DNA of 64,000 nt, taken from contig NZ_NWSV01000010.1 in NCBI RefSeq assembly GCF_002531935.1, forward strand, positions 1 through 64,000. The letters are read 5' to 3'. The DNA comes from Rhizobium chutanense. Its GTDB lineage: Bacteria; Pseudomonadota; Alphaproteobacteria; Rhizobiales; Rhizobiaceae. The first letter of the stretch is position 1; the number at the start of each line of letters is the position of its first letter. Under the pieces are notes generated by a model that saw only the letters and a list, made by a program, of their open reading frames with translations, did not search any database and was not told the origin of the DNA. Below are positions 52,279-61,632 of this stretch, piece by piece. Made by a program: the position numbers and the translations under genes.

Positions 52279-53439
52279 TCACCTTCCGCCGATCACGCCG
52301 ATATAATCCGACACCCAGCGATGATAGGGCACGCATTCGCTTTGCGTCGCGCATTTGGCGACCGGGGTCTTCCAAAACTTGATCTTGTCGAAGTGATCGA
52401 AGCCGTTGGTGGCGCAGCCGGCGTCGCCCATCAGTTCGTTACCCTTGCAGGCGGCGGGAACGGAGGGCACGGCGCCGAACCAGGCGGCGGCGTCACCCTG
52501 GACCTTGGCCTTCAGCGAATGTTCCATCCACATATAGGCGCAGTTCGGATGTTCGCTGTCGGCATGCAGCATGGTGGTGTCGGCCCAGCCGGTGACGCCT
52601 TCTTCCGGGAAGGTGGAGGCGATCTTCTGCTTGTCGGTCTGCAGCAGGTTGACCTGGAAAGGCCAGGAGCCGGAGGCGACGACGCCTTCGTTCTTGAAGT
52701 CGTCGATCTGGATCATCGCGTCGTGCCAGTAGCGCGAGACCAGCTTGCGCTGGCCGCGCAAAAGGTCGAGGGCGGCCTTATACTGGTCCTCGGTCAGTTC
52801 GTAGGGGTCCTTGATGCCGAGATCCGGCTTGTGCGCCATCAGATACATGGCGGCGTCGGCAATATAGATCGCGCCGTCATAGGCCTGGACGCGGCCCTTG
52901 TTCGACTTGCCGTCGGGCAGCGTCTCCTCCTCGAAGACGACGTTCCAGCTGGTCGGCGCCTTATCCTTGAAGGCATCGGTATTATACATCAGCACGTTCG
53001 GCCCCCAGAGATAGGGTACGCCGTAATGCACGCCGCCGACTGTATACCACGGGCCGTTCTGCAGGCGCTCGTCGACGGTCTTGAAGCTCGGGATCAGGTC
53101 GGTGTTGATCGGCTGGACGCGCTTGCCGGCGATGAGGCGCAGCGACGCGTCGCCCGATGCGGTGACGAGATCGAAGCCGCCCTCGTTCATCAGCGAGACC
53201 ATTTCATCCGAGGTGGCGGCGGTTTTGACGGAAACCTTGCAGCCGGTCTCCTTTTCGAAATCGGTGACCCAATCGTAGTTCTTGTCGGTTTCGCCGCGTT
53301 CGATGTAGCCGGCCCAGGCGACGATGCTGACCGCGCCTTCGCCTTTGCCGAGCGCCTTCAGCGTTTCGGCGGCGATCCCCTGCGTCGCGAAGCTCAGGCA
53401 GGCGAGTGCTGCCGTGCAGGATTTCAAGAGATTGGTCAT
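52279..53439 (-). CDS. Polyamine-type ABC transporter substrate-binding protein (YdcS/PotD-like)
   Basis: 386-residue periplasmic solute-binding protein. A signal peptide is at residues 1-24 (cleavage after IAA). The mature protein has VSIVAWAGYIERGETDK, SDEMVSLMNEGGFDLVTASGD and YGVPYLWGPNVLMYN, features of the polyamine-binding PotD/YdcS group. Two ATGs are adjacent; 53439 is better spaced from GGGAG. It is first in the operon, then ATPase, two permeases and aldehyde dehydrogenase. Putrescine or spermidine is the likely ligand. Confidence 0.92.
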   Translation of the reverse strand: MTNLLKSCTAALACLSFATQGIAAETLKALGKGEGAVSIVAWAGYIERGETDKNYDWVTDFEKETGCKVSVKTAATSDEMVSLMNEGGFDLVTASGDASLRLIAGKRVQPINTDLIPSFKTVDERLQNGPWYTVGGVHYGVPYLWGPNVLMYNTDAFKDKAPTSWNVVFEEETLPDGKSNKGRVQAYDGAIYIADAAMYLMAHKPDLGIKDPYELTEDQYKAALDLLRGQRKLVSRYWHDAMIQIDDFKNEGVVASGSWPFQVNLLQTDKQKIASTFPEEGVTGWADTTMLHADSEHPNCAYMWMEHSLKAKVQGDAAAWFGAVPSVPAACKGNELMGDAGCATNGFDHFDKIKFWKTPVAKCATQSECVPYHRWVSDYIGVIGGR

Positions 53440-53558
53440 CATCCGTCTCCCGGTTTTGGTGCCACTTTTGTGGCGTTTGTTCCCTGTGAAGAAGGTGACG
53501 CGAAAAGGCCGCTTTCGCAAATTCATTTATCAGAAAGGCGATATCGGAAAATCCGATA

Positions 53559-54467
53559 TCAGCGGACGCGGCCGGAGCGCAGACTTTCGGCGATGCCGAC
53601 GAAATCGCGCGCCGCCTGCGGCAGGCTGGAGCCCTTGCGCCAGACCATGCCGACCTGGACGACCGGCAGCGAGCCGGAGACGTCGCGGCTTTCGATACGG
53701 TCGCCTTCGAGCGACCAGGGGCGATAGACGAGATCGGGAAGCAGCGCCACGCCGGCGCCGGTTGCCACCAGGCTGCGCACCGCTTCGACCGAGCGGGTGC
53801 GGAAGGCGACATGCGGGCGGGCGCCGAGTGCGGAGAGCAGCTTGCCGGTATTCTCCTCGATTTCGTCGACGGTCAGCATGATCAGCGGTTCACGGGCGAT
53901 ATCGGCGACCGAGATGATGTCGGCCGATACCAGCGGATGGCCCATCGGCAGCCATAGACGGTAGGGCGAGGTTTCGAGGATCTCGGCCTGCAGCGCCATG
54001 CGGTCGCGCAGGTTCGATATCACCATGACGGCGACATCGAGTTCGCCGCCGACCAGGAGATGTTCGAGATAACCGCCATTATCCTCGATGGCGCTGACTT
54101 CGATGCCCGGACAGGCGCGGCGATATCGCGCCAGGAGATCGGAGAGCACGTAGCCGGCGACGAGAGAGGTGACGCCGATGTTCAATGTGCCTGAGAGGGC
54201 GCTCTGCTGGCCGGAGAAGCTGGTACGCGCGTCAGAGACGGAGGCGAGAATCTTCGTGGCGTGACGCAGGAACTGGTGGCCGTTGTGAGTGATCGTCAGG
54301 CCGCGCGGATGGCGCTCGAACAGCGCGACGCCGAGGTCGGTTTCGAGCTCTTTCAGCGCCTCGGTCACCGAGGATTGCGAGATCGAGAGGTTTTGTGCGG
54401 CGCGCGTCACCGACCCTTGTTCGGCGACAGCGACGAAATACTGGATCTGGCGAAGCGTGAAGGCCAT
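53559..54467 (-). CDS. LysR-family transcriptional regulator
   Basis: 302-residue LTTR. An N-terminal winged HTH occupies residues about 1-62 (LRQIQYFVAVAEQGSVTRAA, LSISQSSVTEALKELE) and a substrate-binding domain follows from about 92. It is on the same strand as, and upstream of, the ydcSTUV-like operon by 119 bases, so it probably controls it. LTTRs usually sit divergent from their targets; this tandem arrangement is less common. No clear ribosome-binding site precedes the ATG. Confidence 0.9.
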   Translation of the reverse strand: MAFTLRQIQYFVAVAEQGSVTRAAQNLSISQSSVTEALKELETDLGVALFERHPRGLTITHNGHQFLRHATKILASVSDARTSFSGQQSALSGTLNIGVTSLVAGYVLSDLLARYRRACPGIEVSAIEDNGGYLEHLLVGGELDVAVMVISNLRDRMALQAEILETSPYRLWLPMGHPLVSADIISVADIAREPLIMLTVDEIEENTGKLLSALGARPHVAFRTRSVEAVRSLVATGAGVALLPDLVYRPWSLEGDRIESRDVSGSLPVVQVGMVWRKGSSLPQAARDFVGIAESLRSGRVR

Positions 54468-54647
54468 CAGCGTTTAGAGCATGGCGCAACAGCCCCTGGC
54501 AAGCGGCTGAAAAAAAGCGGACCTTTTTTGGTGTTTTCTCAAAAGGGCGCAGGCTTCGCACGCCCACTTAAACATTCGGAAACGTGATTTCCTTAACGTT
54601 CTCAGCACTTGTCCTGCGTTGGAGTTTCAGATGGCGGAGCAGTTGGC

Positions 54648-55397
54648 GTGAAGGCCTTACTGCGCATGTTCCGGCCTTCCCGGAAATTGGCAATGATCAT
54701 CGGTGGAGTCGCTCTTCTGGCGGGCGTTTCCGGCGGTGCGGCCGTCTTTGTCGGCAAGGACAGACTGATGAGTGCTGCCGGTGGCGGCTACGGGCTCGAA
54801 TGCAGCGACGTCAACCTGGTGACGATCCGGAAGCAGGATCACGTCTGGGTGCGCAAATACATTAAAACCGAACCGACCGACGGAATGACACGCGTCAAGA
54901 CGGCGCTTCGTGTCGCCCAGGCCGTTTATGCCGCGCAGAAGCCGGATCTGGTGCAGGTGGTGGTGCTCGACGAGAACGGCCCGACCCTGCGCTCCGACAT
55001 CCGCGGCCGGGCCATCGGCGCCGACGTCGTCTATATCCCGCATCCCGACAAGGCCGTTCCCGGCCTCGACGACAAGACCTATACGGCGCGCTATTATGAC
55101 GGCAAGGCCAGCGAGAACGGGCTGTTCTTCGGCGAGCGGATAGAGTTGCCTCTCGATGAGATCGCGATGATCAGCAACGCCTTCAAGGATCCTGAGGATT
55201 GCGTCGACCCGGTCGCTGTGGGTTCGACGAAGAACGGCGAAAAGGGCAAGGAAACGAAGGCCGCAGGCGGCGCGCATGGCGCAGCGCCGGCGGCCGAAGG
55301 CGAAGCCGCGCCAGCGAAGGAAGCTGCGCCAGCCAAAGACGGCGCGGGTGCCGATGTGGTGGCGGAGGCGCCGGCGGAAGGCGCCAAGACTCACTGA
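54648..55397 (+). CDS. Hypothetical membrane-anchored protein with Ala-rich tail
   Basis: 249-residue protein of unknown function. One N-terminal transmembrane helix (about residues 14-36, MIIGGVALLAGVSGGAAVF) anchors it, followed by a soluble domain of about 130 residues (VRKYIKTEPTDGMTRVKTAL, VVVLDENGPTLRSDIRGRAIG). The tail (about residues 200-249) is rich in Ala, Glu, Lys and Gly. The GTG at 54648 has GGAG eight bases upstream and is preferred to TTG at 54609. Family not recognised; it is divergent from LysR and convergent with lysS across a repeat. Confidence 0.65.
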   Translation: MKALLRMFRPSRKLAMIIGGVALLAGVSGGAAVFVGKDRLMSAAGGGYGLECSDVNLVTIRKQDHVWVRKYIKTEPTDGMTRVKTALRVAQAVYAAQKPDLVQVVVLDENGPTLRSDIRGRAIGADVVYIPHPDKAVPGLDDKTYTARYYDGKASENGLFFGERIELPLDEIAMISNAFKDPEDCVDPVAVGSTKNGEKGKETKAAGGAHGAAPAAEGEAAPAKEAAPAKDGAGADVVAEAPAEGAKTH

Positions 55398-55427
55398 AGC
55401 ACCGGCATGAAAAAAGCGGAGCGCCGG

Positions 55428-55530
55428 CTACAGCGCCGCGCCTCTTTCAGACGCGCAAAGGACGCTCTAGCACTTTGAATGGCTGCATAATTTTATCCTT
55501 AAATCGATTCCGATTTAAGGAATTATGCAG
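55428..55530. repeat. Double-palindrome intergenic repeat, copy A
   Basis: About 103 bp, near-identical to copy B at 60657-60760. Palindrome 2 has arms CTGCATAATT / AATTATGCAG enclosing CCTTAAATC / GATTTAAGG. Palindrome 1 (CTACAGCG...) is less perfect here than in copy B. It lies between the unknown anchored protein and lysS. Length and layout resemble rhizobial intergenic mosaic elements. Confidence 0.8.
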
Positions 55531-55565
55531 CGACACTCCGCTTCGTTTTTCTTATGTTTCTTCCG

Positions 55566-57059
55566 TCAGTCGGCCTTGTTGCGGCGGGCCGGGAAGAGGA
55601 TGACGTCGCGGATCGACGGCGCATTGGTCAGAAGCATGATCAGGCGGTCGACGCCGATGCCGAGGCCACCCGCCGGCGGCATGCCCTGGTCGATCGCATC
55701 GAGGAATTCCTCGTCCAGCTGCTTTTCCTTTTCACCGCGGGCATGCGCCTGCTCGAGCTGCTCGACCATGCGGCGGCGCTGCTCTTCCGGATCGTTGAGT
55801 TCGGAGAAGGCGTTGCCGAGTTCCCAGGCGTTGCAATAGGTCTCGAAGCGCTCGACCAGGCGCGGCTCGCCCGGCACTTCCTTGGCGAAGGGCGAGATGT
55901 CCTTCGGGAAGTGCGTGACGTGCGACGGTTGGATCAGCGTCGATTCAACCTTTTCCTCGAAGATGAAGGCGAGGCATTCGCCCCAGGTCCAATCCTTCTC
56001 GACCGCAAAGCCGGCAGCCTTGGCGGCGGCGCGCGCTTCCTCGTCGGTCTTGATCGCAAGGAAATCGATGCCGGTCGCTTCCTTGACGGCGGCGGGCATC
56101 GGCACGCGCTTGAACGGTCCCTTGAACGACAAGCGCTTGTCGCCGAAGTCGAATTCCGTCGTGCCGTGAATGGAAAGCGCCAGACCCTCGAACAACCGCT
56201 CGACGAGGTCCATCATGTCCTCGTAATCGGCATAGGCCCAGTAACATTCCATCATGGTGAATTCGGGATTGTGCCGGGTGGAGACGCCTTCGTTGCGGAA
56301 GTTCCGGTTGATCTCGAAGACCTTGTCGGTCAGGCCCGACACCAGCGTGCGCTTCAGGAACAGTTCCGGCGCGATGCGCAGATACATGTCGAGTTTCAGC
56401 GTGTTGTGATGCGTCTTGAACGGCTCGGCGGTGGCGCCGCCATAGATCGATTGCAGCATCGGCGTTTCGACTTCCATGAAGCCGTCGTTCTCCATGAAGC
56501 GGCGGATGCCGGAGACGATCTTCGAGCGCTGCTGGAAACGAAGCTTTGAATCCTCATTGGTCATGATGTCGAGATGGCGCTTGCGATAACGCAGCTCGAT
56601 GTCGGAGAGGCCGTGCCACTTCTCGGGCATCGGCAGCAGCGACTTGGTCAGCATTTCGATCTTCTGGGCGTTGATCGTCAGTTCGCCGCGCTTGGTGCGG
56701 CGCACGATGCCGGTGACGCCGATGATATCGCCGATATCGATCATCGGCAGCAGGCCGCGGGCCTCTTCCGGCGTCGTGTCCTTGTGGCTGAAGATCTGGA
56801 TCTTGCCGGAAGCGTCGCGGATATCCATGAACATGCCGGAGTTGCGCGAGGAATAGACGCGGCCGGCGACGGTGACGACATCCTGCGTCTCGACGTCGGG
56901 TTCCAGAGATTCATACTTGGCGCCGAGTTCGGCATTGGTCAGCGTCCGGTGGAAATGCGCCGGATAGACATCGCCGATCTGCTCGCGCAACAGCTTCAGC
57001 TTCTGGGCGCGCACTTCAGTCGCGTCGGAGGAGAGGGTGTTTTCGGTCTTGTCGTTCAT
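55566..57059 (-). CDS. lysS: Lysyl-tRNA synthetase, class II
   Basis: 497-residue class II synthetase charging tRNA-Lys. The N-terminal OB-fold anticodon domain lies near residues 60-160 (TVAGRVYSSRNSGMFMDIRD). The catalytic motifs are visible: motif 2 FRNEGVSTRHNPEFTMMECY, and motif 3 near the C-terminus with GLGIGVDRLIML. Length is right for LysS. It is followed downstream (minus strand) by an intergenic repeat and preceded by a GC-rich inverted repeat shared with gltX, which lies upstream on the same strand. Confidence 0.97.
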   Translation of the reverse strand: MNDKTENTLSSDATEVRAQKLKLLREQIGDVYPAHFHRTLTNAELGAKYESLEPDVETQDVVTVAGRVYSSRNSGMFMDIRDASGKIQIFSHKDTTPEEARGLLPMIDIGDIIGVTGIVRRTKRGELTINAQKIEMLTKSLLPMPEKWHGLSDIELRYRKRHLDIMTNEDSKLRFQQRSKIVSGIRRFMENDGFMEVETPMLQSIYGGATAEPFKTHHNTLKLDMYLRIAPELFLKRTLVSGLTDKVFEINRNFRNEGVSTRHNPEFTMMECYWAYADYEDMMDLVERLFEGLALSIHGTTEFDFGDKRLSFKGPFKRVPMPAAVKEATGIDFLAIKTDEEARAAAKAAGFAVEKDWTWGECLAFIFEEKVESTLIQPSHVTHFPKDISPFAKEVPGEPRLVERFETYCNAWELGNAFSELNDPEEQRRRMVEQLEQAHARGEKEKQLDEEFLDAIDQGMPPAGGLGIGVDRLIMLLTNAPSIRDVILFPARRNKAD

Positions 57060-57138
57060 GTCTTTTGCCTCATCGATGCGGCATGAATTCTAAATCAATG
57101 TTTGCTGGCTCGAAGCGTTGCGGCTGGCTCGGCGCTAA

Positions 57139-57234
57139 CCCTCCCCCTTGTGGGGAGGGTCGGAGCGAAGCGGAGGGGAGGGGTTTTCTAGGAAAGGCCC
57201 CTCCCCAACCCCTCCCCACAAGGGGGAGGGGCTT
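57139..57234. repeat. Inverted pair of GC-rich 38-bp elements between lysS and gltX
   Basis: 57139-57189 and 57197-57234 carry the same CCCTCCCC-type core in opposite directions, here almost back to back. The sequence and architecture match the pair at 52116-52258. It sits seven bases downstream of the gltX stop. Confidence 0.78.
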
Positions 57235-57240
57235 CCACCT

Positions 57241-58707
57241 TCATTTCGAGCCGACGAGAGCGGCGACCGCCTGGGCGGCGAGTTTCAGGCGCTGGCGCAC
57301 GACCGAGCGGCCGAGGATCGCCATGGAATCGAAGAGCGGCAGGGAACGCGACGAGCCGGAGACGGCAACGAAGAGCGGCGAGACCACGACCTTCAGCTTC
57401 TTGCCCATGCGGTCGGAGATCGCGCGCAGTTCCGCTTCGATGGTCTCGACGTTCCATTCCAGGATCTTTTCGAGATCCGGCTGGACGGTGTTGAGGATCT
57501 CCAGGATTTCTTCCGGCGGCGACTTGATCTTGGCAAAGTCGGACGGCTGCAGGCCGAGATCGGATTTCAGCAGGAAGCCGGCAAGATCGGGCAGCTCGCC
57601 GAGCTTGGAAATGCGGGTCTGCGACAGCCGTAGGCCTTCCCTCAGACGGTCGTTTTCCATTGCCCAGGTCAGCACGCGGCTGCGGAACTCCTCCTCCGAC
57701 AGCTTCTCGCGGATCCAGCGACCGTTCAGCCAGTCGAGCTTCTGGATGTCGAAGATAGCGCCGGCCTTGGAGAGATTGTCCGGATCGAACTTTTCGGACA
57801 GTTCTTCCATCGTCAACAGTTCTTCGCCTTCGGCGATCTGCATGAAGAACAGGCCGAGGAAGTTCATCAGCGCTTCGGGGATGTAGCCGAGCGCGGAATA
57901 ATAGGAGATCGAGGTCGGGTTCTTGCGCTTCGACAACTTCGACTTGTCGGCATTGCGCATCAGAGACAGATGCATGAAGACCGGCTGGTCCCAACCGAAA
58001 TAGCGATAGAGCAGGATGTGCTTGGGCACCGAAGCGAGCCATTCCTCGCCGCGCGCCACATGGGTGATCTTCATCAGATGGTCGTCGATGACGTTCGCCA
58101 TATGATAGGTCGGCATGCCGTCGGCCTTGATGAGGACCTGCATGTCGACGGAATCCCACGGGATGGATACATCGCCATAGACGCCGTCGGTGAAATCGCA
58201 CGAGCCTTCGGCCGGGATCTTCATGCGGATGACTGTGGTCTCGCCGGCGGCCATGCGCGAGGTGACTTCCTCGGCGCTAAGGCTCAGGCAGAGGCCGTCA
58301 TATTTCGGCGGCTTGCCGGCGGCGCGCTGCGTCTCGCGCATCTGCTCCAGGCGGGCAGGCGTGCAGAAACAGCGGAAGGCATGGCCCTTGTCCAACAATT
58401 CCTCAGCGTAGGGCTGGTACATCGGTTTGCGGTCGGACTGGCGATAAGGGCCGTAGGGGCCGCCGATATCGGGGCCTTCCTTCCATTCCAGCCCGCACCA
58501 TTTCAGCGCGTCCAGCACCTTGGTCTCGAATTCCGGGGTCGAGCGTGTCGCATCGGTATCCTCGATGCGCAGGATGAACTCGCCGCCGTGCTTCTTGGCA
58601 AAGAGATAGTTGAAAAGAGCGATGTAAGCGGTGCCGACATGCGGCTCGCCGGTCGGCGAGGGAGCGATGCGGACGCGGACGCCGGTAGCTGTCCCGGAAA
58701 CTGTCAT
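57241..58707 (-). CDS. gltX: Glutamyl-tRNA synthetase
   Basis: 488-residue class I synthetase charging tRNA-Glu (and often tRNA-Gln in alpha-proteobacteria, which then uses GatCAB). The HIGH-like motif is in PSPTGEPHVGTAY (residues about 17-29) and the KMSKS-like loop is KLSKRKNP. FILRIEDTD and the anticodon-binding C-terminal half are normal. Rhizobia usually have two GltX proteins; the window does not say which one this is. The ATG at 58707 gives the standard start. Confidence 0.96.
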   Translation of the reverse strand: MTVSGTATGVRVRIAPSPTGEPHVGTAYIALFNYLFAKKHGGEFILRIEDTDATRSTPEFETKVLDALKWCGLEWKEGPDIGGPYGPYRQSDRKPMYQPYAEELLDKGHAFRCFCTPARLEQMRETQRAAGKPPKYDGLCLSLSAEEVTSRMAAGETTVIRMKIPAEGSCDFTDGVYGDVSIPWDSVDMQVLIKADGMPTYHMANVIDDHLMKITHVARGEEWLASVPKHILLYRYFGWDQPVFMHLSLMRNADKSKLSKRKNPTSISYYSALGYIPEALMNFLGLFFMQIAEGEELLTMEELSEKFDPDNLSKAGAIFDIQKLDWLNGRWIREKLSEEEFRSRVLTWAMENDRLREGLRLSQTRISKLGELPDLAGFLLKSDLGLQPSDFAKIKSPPEEILEILNTVQPDLEKILEWNVETIEAELRAISDRMGKKLKVVVSPLFVAVSGSSRSLPLFDSMAILGRSVVRQRLKLAAQAVAALVGSK

Positions 58708-58951
58708 TGTATGTGCCCGTCAATGAATGCCGGACGGTATTCGCGGGAAAGCGACGTTCGGCCGGAAGGATGCAGATATCTTCATCGGCAAACCGGCCGA
58801 AAAAGGGCATTCGCCCGCACCATTCGCCGATCGTCCGTTCGGCTGGCCTTAGGCCATATTCAACCGGGCGCGTCAAGAAAAACCGCGCTTGCAAAGGCCC
58901 GATGGCGGTGAGGGAAGGCGCGCCGGTCTCGCCGCGCCTCCCGCTTCAGCC

Positions 58952-59701
58952 TCAATGCGCGCCTTCCCGCTTCCGCTTGCGGGCATTGCGCGCGAACATG
59001 TTCAGCACCTCGACCAGCGCCGAGAAGGCCATGGCGGCGTAGACGTAACCCTTCGGCACGTGGAAGCCCATGCCTTCGGCGATCAGTGTCGTACCGATCA
59101 TCAGCAGGAAGGCCAGCGCCAGCATGACGATCGTCGGGTTCCTCTCGATGAAGTTGGCAAGCGGGTTTGCGGCGACCAGCATGACGGTGACGGCGGCGAT
59201 GACGGCAATCACCATGATCGGCAGATGCGGCGTCATGCCGACGGCGGTGATGATGCTGTCGACCGAGAAGACGAGGTCGAGCAGCAGGATCTGGCCGATT
59301 GCCGATGCAAAGCCCGTCGTTGCCGACGTTGCGATGAAATCTTCCTGGTGGTCCACGGGGTCGACGGTGTGGTGAATTTCCTTGGTGGCCTTCCAGACGA
59401 GGAACAAGCCGCCGGCAATCAGGATCAGATCCTTCCAGGAGAAGCCGTGGCCGAAGGCCGTAAACAGCGGTTCGGTCAGCTGCACGATCCAGGCGACGGT
59501 GCCGAGCAGCGCCAAGCGCATGACGAGGGCAAGGCCGATGCCGATCTTGCGGGCTCTCTCCCGGTGCTCAGGCGGCAGTTTGTTGGTGAGAATGGAAATG
59601 AAGATCAGGTTGTCGATCCCGAGAACGACTTCCATCACCACCAACGTGATGAGCGCCACCCAGGCAGCCGGATCCTGAATGAGCGTCATGATTTCCTGCA
59701 T
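58952..59701 (-). CDS. TerC family integral membrane protein
   Basis: 249-residue membrane protein with about seven helices and the TerC signature [16 protein letters not shown], including the conserved Asp in GIDN and a second in [14 protein letters not shown]. Relatives export manganese or protect against tellurite and metal stress. The ATG at 59701 is preceded by GAGGG at ten bases. It is upstream of gltX on the same strand but with a 244-base gap, so it is probably separately transcribed. The leader was inspected for a yybP-ykoY manganese riboswitch and none was found. Confidence 0.9.
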   Translation of the reverse strand: MQEIMTLIQDPAAWVALITLVVMEVVLGIDNLIFISILTNKLPPEHRERARKIGIGLALVMRLALLGTVAWIVQLTEPLFTAFGHGFSWKDLILIAGGLFLVWKATKEIHHTVDPVDHQEDFIATSATTGFASAIGQILLLDLVFSVDSIITAVGMTPHLPIMVIAVIAAVTVMLVAANPLANFIERNPTIVMLALAFLLMIGTTLIAEGMGFHVPKGYVYAAMAFSALVEVLNMFARNARKRKREGAH

Positions 59702-59807
59702 CAGCTTATATCCCTCTTGCGTCACATGATTGGATGACGCGCGCAATGTAGTGTCGGCGGCCCGCCACGCAAGCGCCGCAAGGGGGTATACGCAATCGGT
59801 GTGACTT

Positions 59808-60647
59808 TTATTCCCTAATAGGTAGCCAGATTTCGGTGACGCCCATGCCGGTATGGGGGTCGAAGCGCTCGTCGTAACGTTCGAACATGTCGGGCGTCTC
59901 GCCGTGCCCCAGGCCTGACGTCGGCCACCATGTGCCGAAAATCCGGTTCATCGTCGCTGAGATGCCGGAGACATGGCCGCGATGGGTGAAGACGACATAG
60001 CGCTGGCCCGGAAGCTTGAGCGTGGCGAAATCTGCCGGCAGATCGTCGGCATCGGCGATTTCGACTGCGGCCATATAGCGGAATTTCTCCGCTTCGCCGT
60101 CGATATGGGTGCAGACGCCGTAGGCGACGTTGCCCTTCTGGCCGGGGATGTGGCCGAAATGGGCGTTGAACCTCTGCCAGAGGGAGGGGATGGCGGCGTT
60201 GCCGCCATAGGCATAGATCTCCTGCAGGCCGGCAAGGAGCATCGGCTGCAGGGTTTCGAAGCGGGGTGGTTCGAGGTCGTTGAGGTGGGCGGGGTCCATT
60301 CTGATCGGCTCCAGCAAGACAAGATTGCGGGCGTGCCCCTGTCTGCGCACCGCGTCCGGCGTCATGCCGAACTGGTCGCGGAAGGCACGGGTGAAAGCCT
60401 CGTGCGAGCCGTAGCCCGCGCAAAGCGCAACCTCGAGAATGGTGGATGAGCCGCTGGCCAACGCGGGAACGGCGCGGCTGAGGCGCCGTCCCCTGATATA
60501 GCCGCTGATCGAGTGGCCGGTGACGAGCCCGAAGACGCGCGACAGATGGTAGCGCGACAATCCGGCTGCTTCCGATATCTCTTCCAGCGATAGATCGTTT
60601 TCGAAATGGCTCTCTATGAACCAGATCGCCCGTGCGACGGCGCTCAT
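59808..60647 (-). CDS. AraC family regulator with GyrI-like effector domain
   Basis: 279-residue regulator. Two HTH units occupy residues about 5-105 ([21 protein letters not shown] and [20 protein letters not shown]). A GyrI-like small-molecule-binding domain follows from about 120 to the end, as in Rob/SbmC and BmrR relatives. The ATG at 60647 follows GGGA. A repeat element abuts the 5' leader. The target genes are unknown; GyrI-type domains bind toxic cations or drugs, which would fit the adjacent efflux set. Confidence 0.9.
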   Translation of the reverse strand: MSAVARAIWFIESHFENDLSLEEISEAAGLSRYHLSRVFGLVTGHSISGYIRGRRLSRAVPALASGSSTILEVALCAGYGSHEAFTRAFRDQFGMTPDAVRRQGHARNLVLLEPIRMDPAHLNDLEPPRFETLQPMLLAGLQEIYAYGGNAAIPSLWQRFNAHFGHIPGQKGNVAYGVCTHIDGEAEKFRYMAAVEIADADDLPADFATLKLPGQRYVVFTHRGHVSGISATMNRIFGTWWPTSGLGHGETPDMFERYDERFDPHTGMGVTEIWLPIRE

Positions 60648-60656
60648 TCTCACTCC

Positions 60657-60760
60657 CTACAGCGCCGCGCGTCCTTCAAGACGCGCAAAGGACGCTGTAG
60701 CACTTTGAATGCTGCATAATTTTATCCTTAAATCGATTTCCGATTTAAGGAATTATGCAG
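60657..60760. repeat. Double-palindrome intergenic repeat, copy B
   Basis: About 104 bp, close to 90 percent identical by eye to copy A at 55428-55530. Palindrome 1 (CTACAGCG / CGCTGTAG around GCGCGTC / GACGCGC) and palindrome 2 (CTGCATAATT / AATTATGCAG around CCTTAAATCG / CGATTTAAGG) are both nearly perfect. It begins ten bases upstream of the AraC/GyrI start codon and overlaps its leader. Confidence 0.82.
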
Positions 60761-60854
60761 GGGTTGCCGCCTCTTTCTTAGAGAAAAGCCGCCAGCCGGG
60801 TTTGATCGTTGTTGCGGAGTTTTGGCCGATGGAGGGCGGCAGTCAAGGATGCGG

Positions 60855-61535
60855 TCAAGCGGTCTCGTGCCGGCGCGCGCCGTAGGCAGCCATGAAAACC
60901 CGGATCGCGCCGCGGATGACGCGCTCGATTTCGTCGCGAGTGGGCGGCTCTTCCATGGTTCCGAACAGGCGCAGCTTGAAGAAGCTGCCACTGGCGAGAT
61001 CGAGGAACTGGCCGGCGGCCAGATCGATGTCGTCGATCTCGAGCGTGCCTTCGGCGACGCGCCGCTCCAGAAAGTCGCGCATGATGGTGCGCAGGTTTTC
61101 CGGTCCCTTGAAGAAGCGCTGACAGAGCACCGGCATGCGGTCACGAACGCCGAGAACGATGCGCATGGCTTTGATGACCTTTTCATCGGTCATATGCGTG
61201 ACGAAACCCATCCCGAATTCGTACAGGCCGACTTCGGGATCGTCGTGTTCGGCAAGCGCGGTGCGAACGGCCGCCAGGAAGGCGGCGCGCTCGGCCTCGA
61301 TCATCGCCGAAAACAGTTCTTCCTTGTTGGTGAAATAGACGTAAAGCGTTCCCTTGGAGACGCCGGCCTCGCGCGTCACGTCGTTCATGCTGGCGGCGTC
61401 GAAGCCCATCTTCATGAAGACGCGCTTGGCGCCGGCAAGAATCTGCTGGCGCTTGGCCGGATCTTCGCCCGCGGCAAATCGGCCTCCGCCGACCGGGGGA
61501 CTGAAGACGGCGGCATGGTCGGGTTTCAGCGTCAT
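60855..61535 (-). CDS. TetR/AcrR family regulator of the EmrAB-like pump
   Basis: 226-residue repressor. The HTH (ASMNDVTREAGVSKGTLYVYF) lies at residues about 48-68, after an N-terminal extension of about 25 residues, and a TetR C-terminal domain follows. AAGGAGAC precedes the ATG. It is divergent from the HlyD/EmrA gene; two palindromes in the 150-base gap are probable operators. It most likely represses the pump and itself, relieved by a pump substrate. Confidence 0.92.
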   Translation of the reverse strand: MTLKPDHAAVFSPPVGGGRFAAGEDPAKRQQILAGAKRVFMKMGFDAASMNDVTREAGVSKGTLYVYFTNKEELFSAMIEAERAAFLAAVRTALAEHDDPEVGLYEFGMGFVTHMTDEKVIKAMRIVLGVRDRMPVLCQRFFKGPENLRTIMRDFLERRVAEGTLEIDDIDLAAGQFLDLASGSFFKLRLFGTMEEPPTRDEIERVIRGAIRVFMAAYGARRHETA

Positions 61536-61581
61536 GTCTCCTTAACCGTGTTCACGATTTCGCATTTTCGTTAAAGAAATC

Positions 61582-61595
61582 GAACCGATTGGTTC
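61582..61595. promoter_or_regulatory. TetR operator candidate 1
   Basis: GAACC-GATT-GGTTC palindrome, 46 bases upstream of the TetR start. It shares the GAACC half-site with the site at 61633. Confidence 0.5.
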
Positions 61596-61632
61596 TATAC
61601 ATCTTGATATGACGGTTAAACAGGTTTAAGTC

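Noticed and set aside
59702..59815. Possible yybP-ykoY manganese riboswitch before the TerC gene
   Set aside because: The conserved GGGGAGUA and CCCUACC-like elements are not present in the leader.
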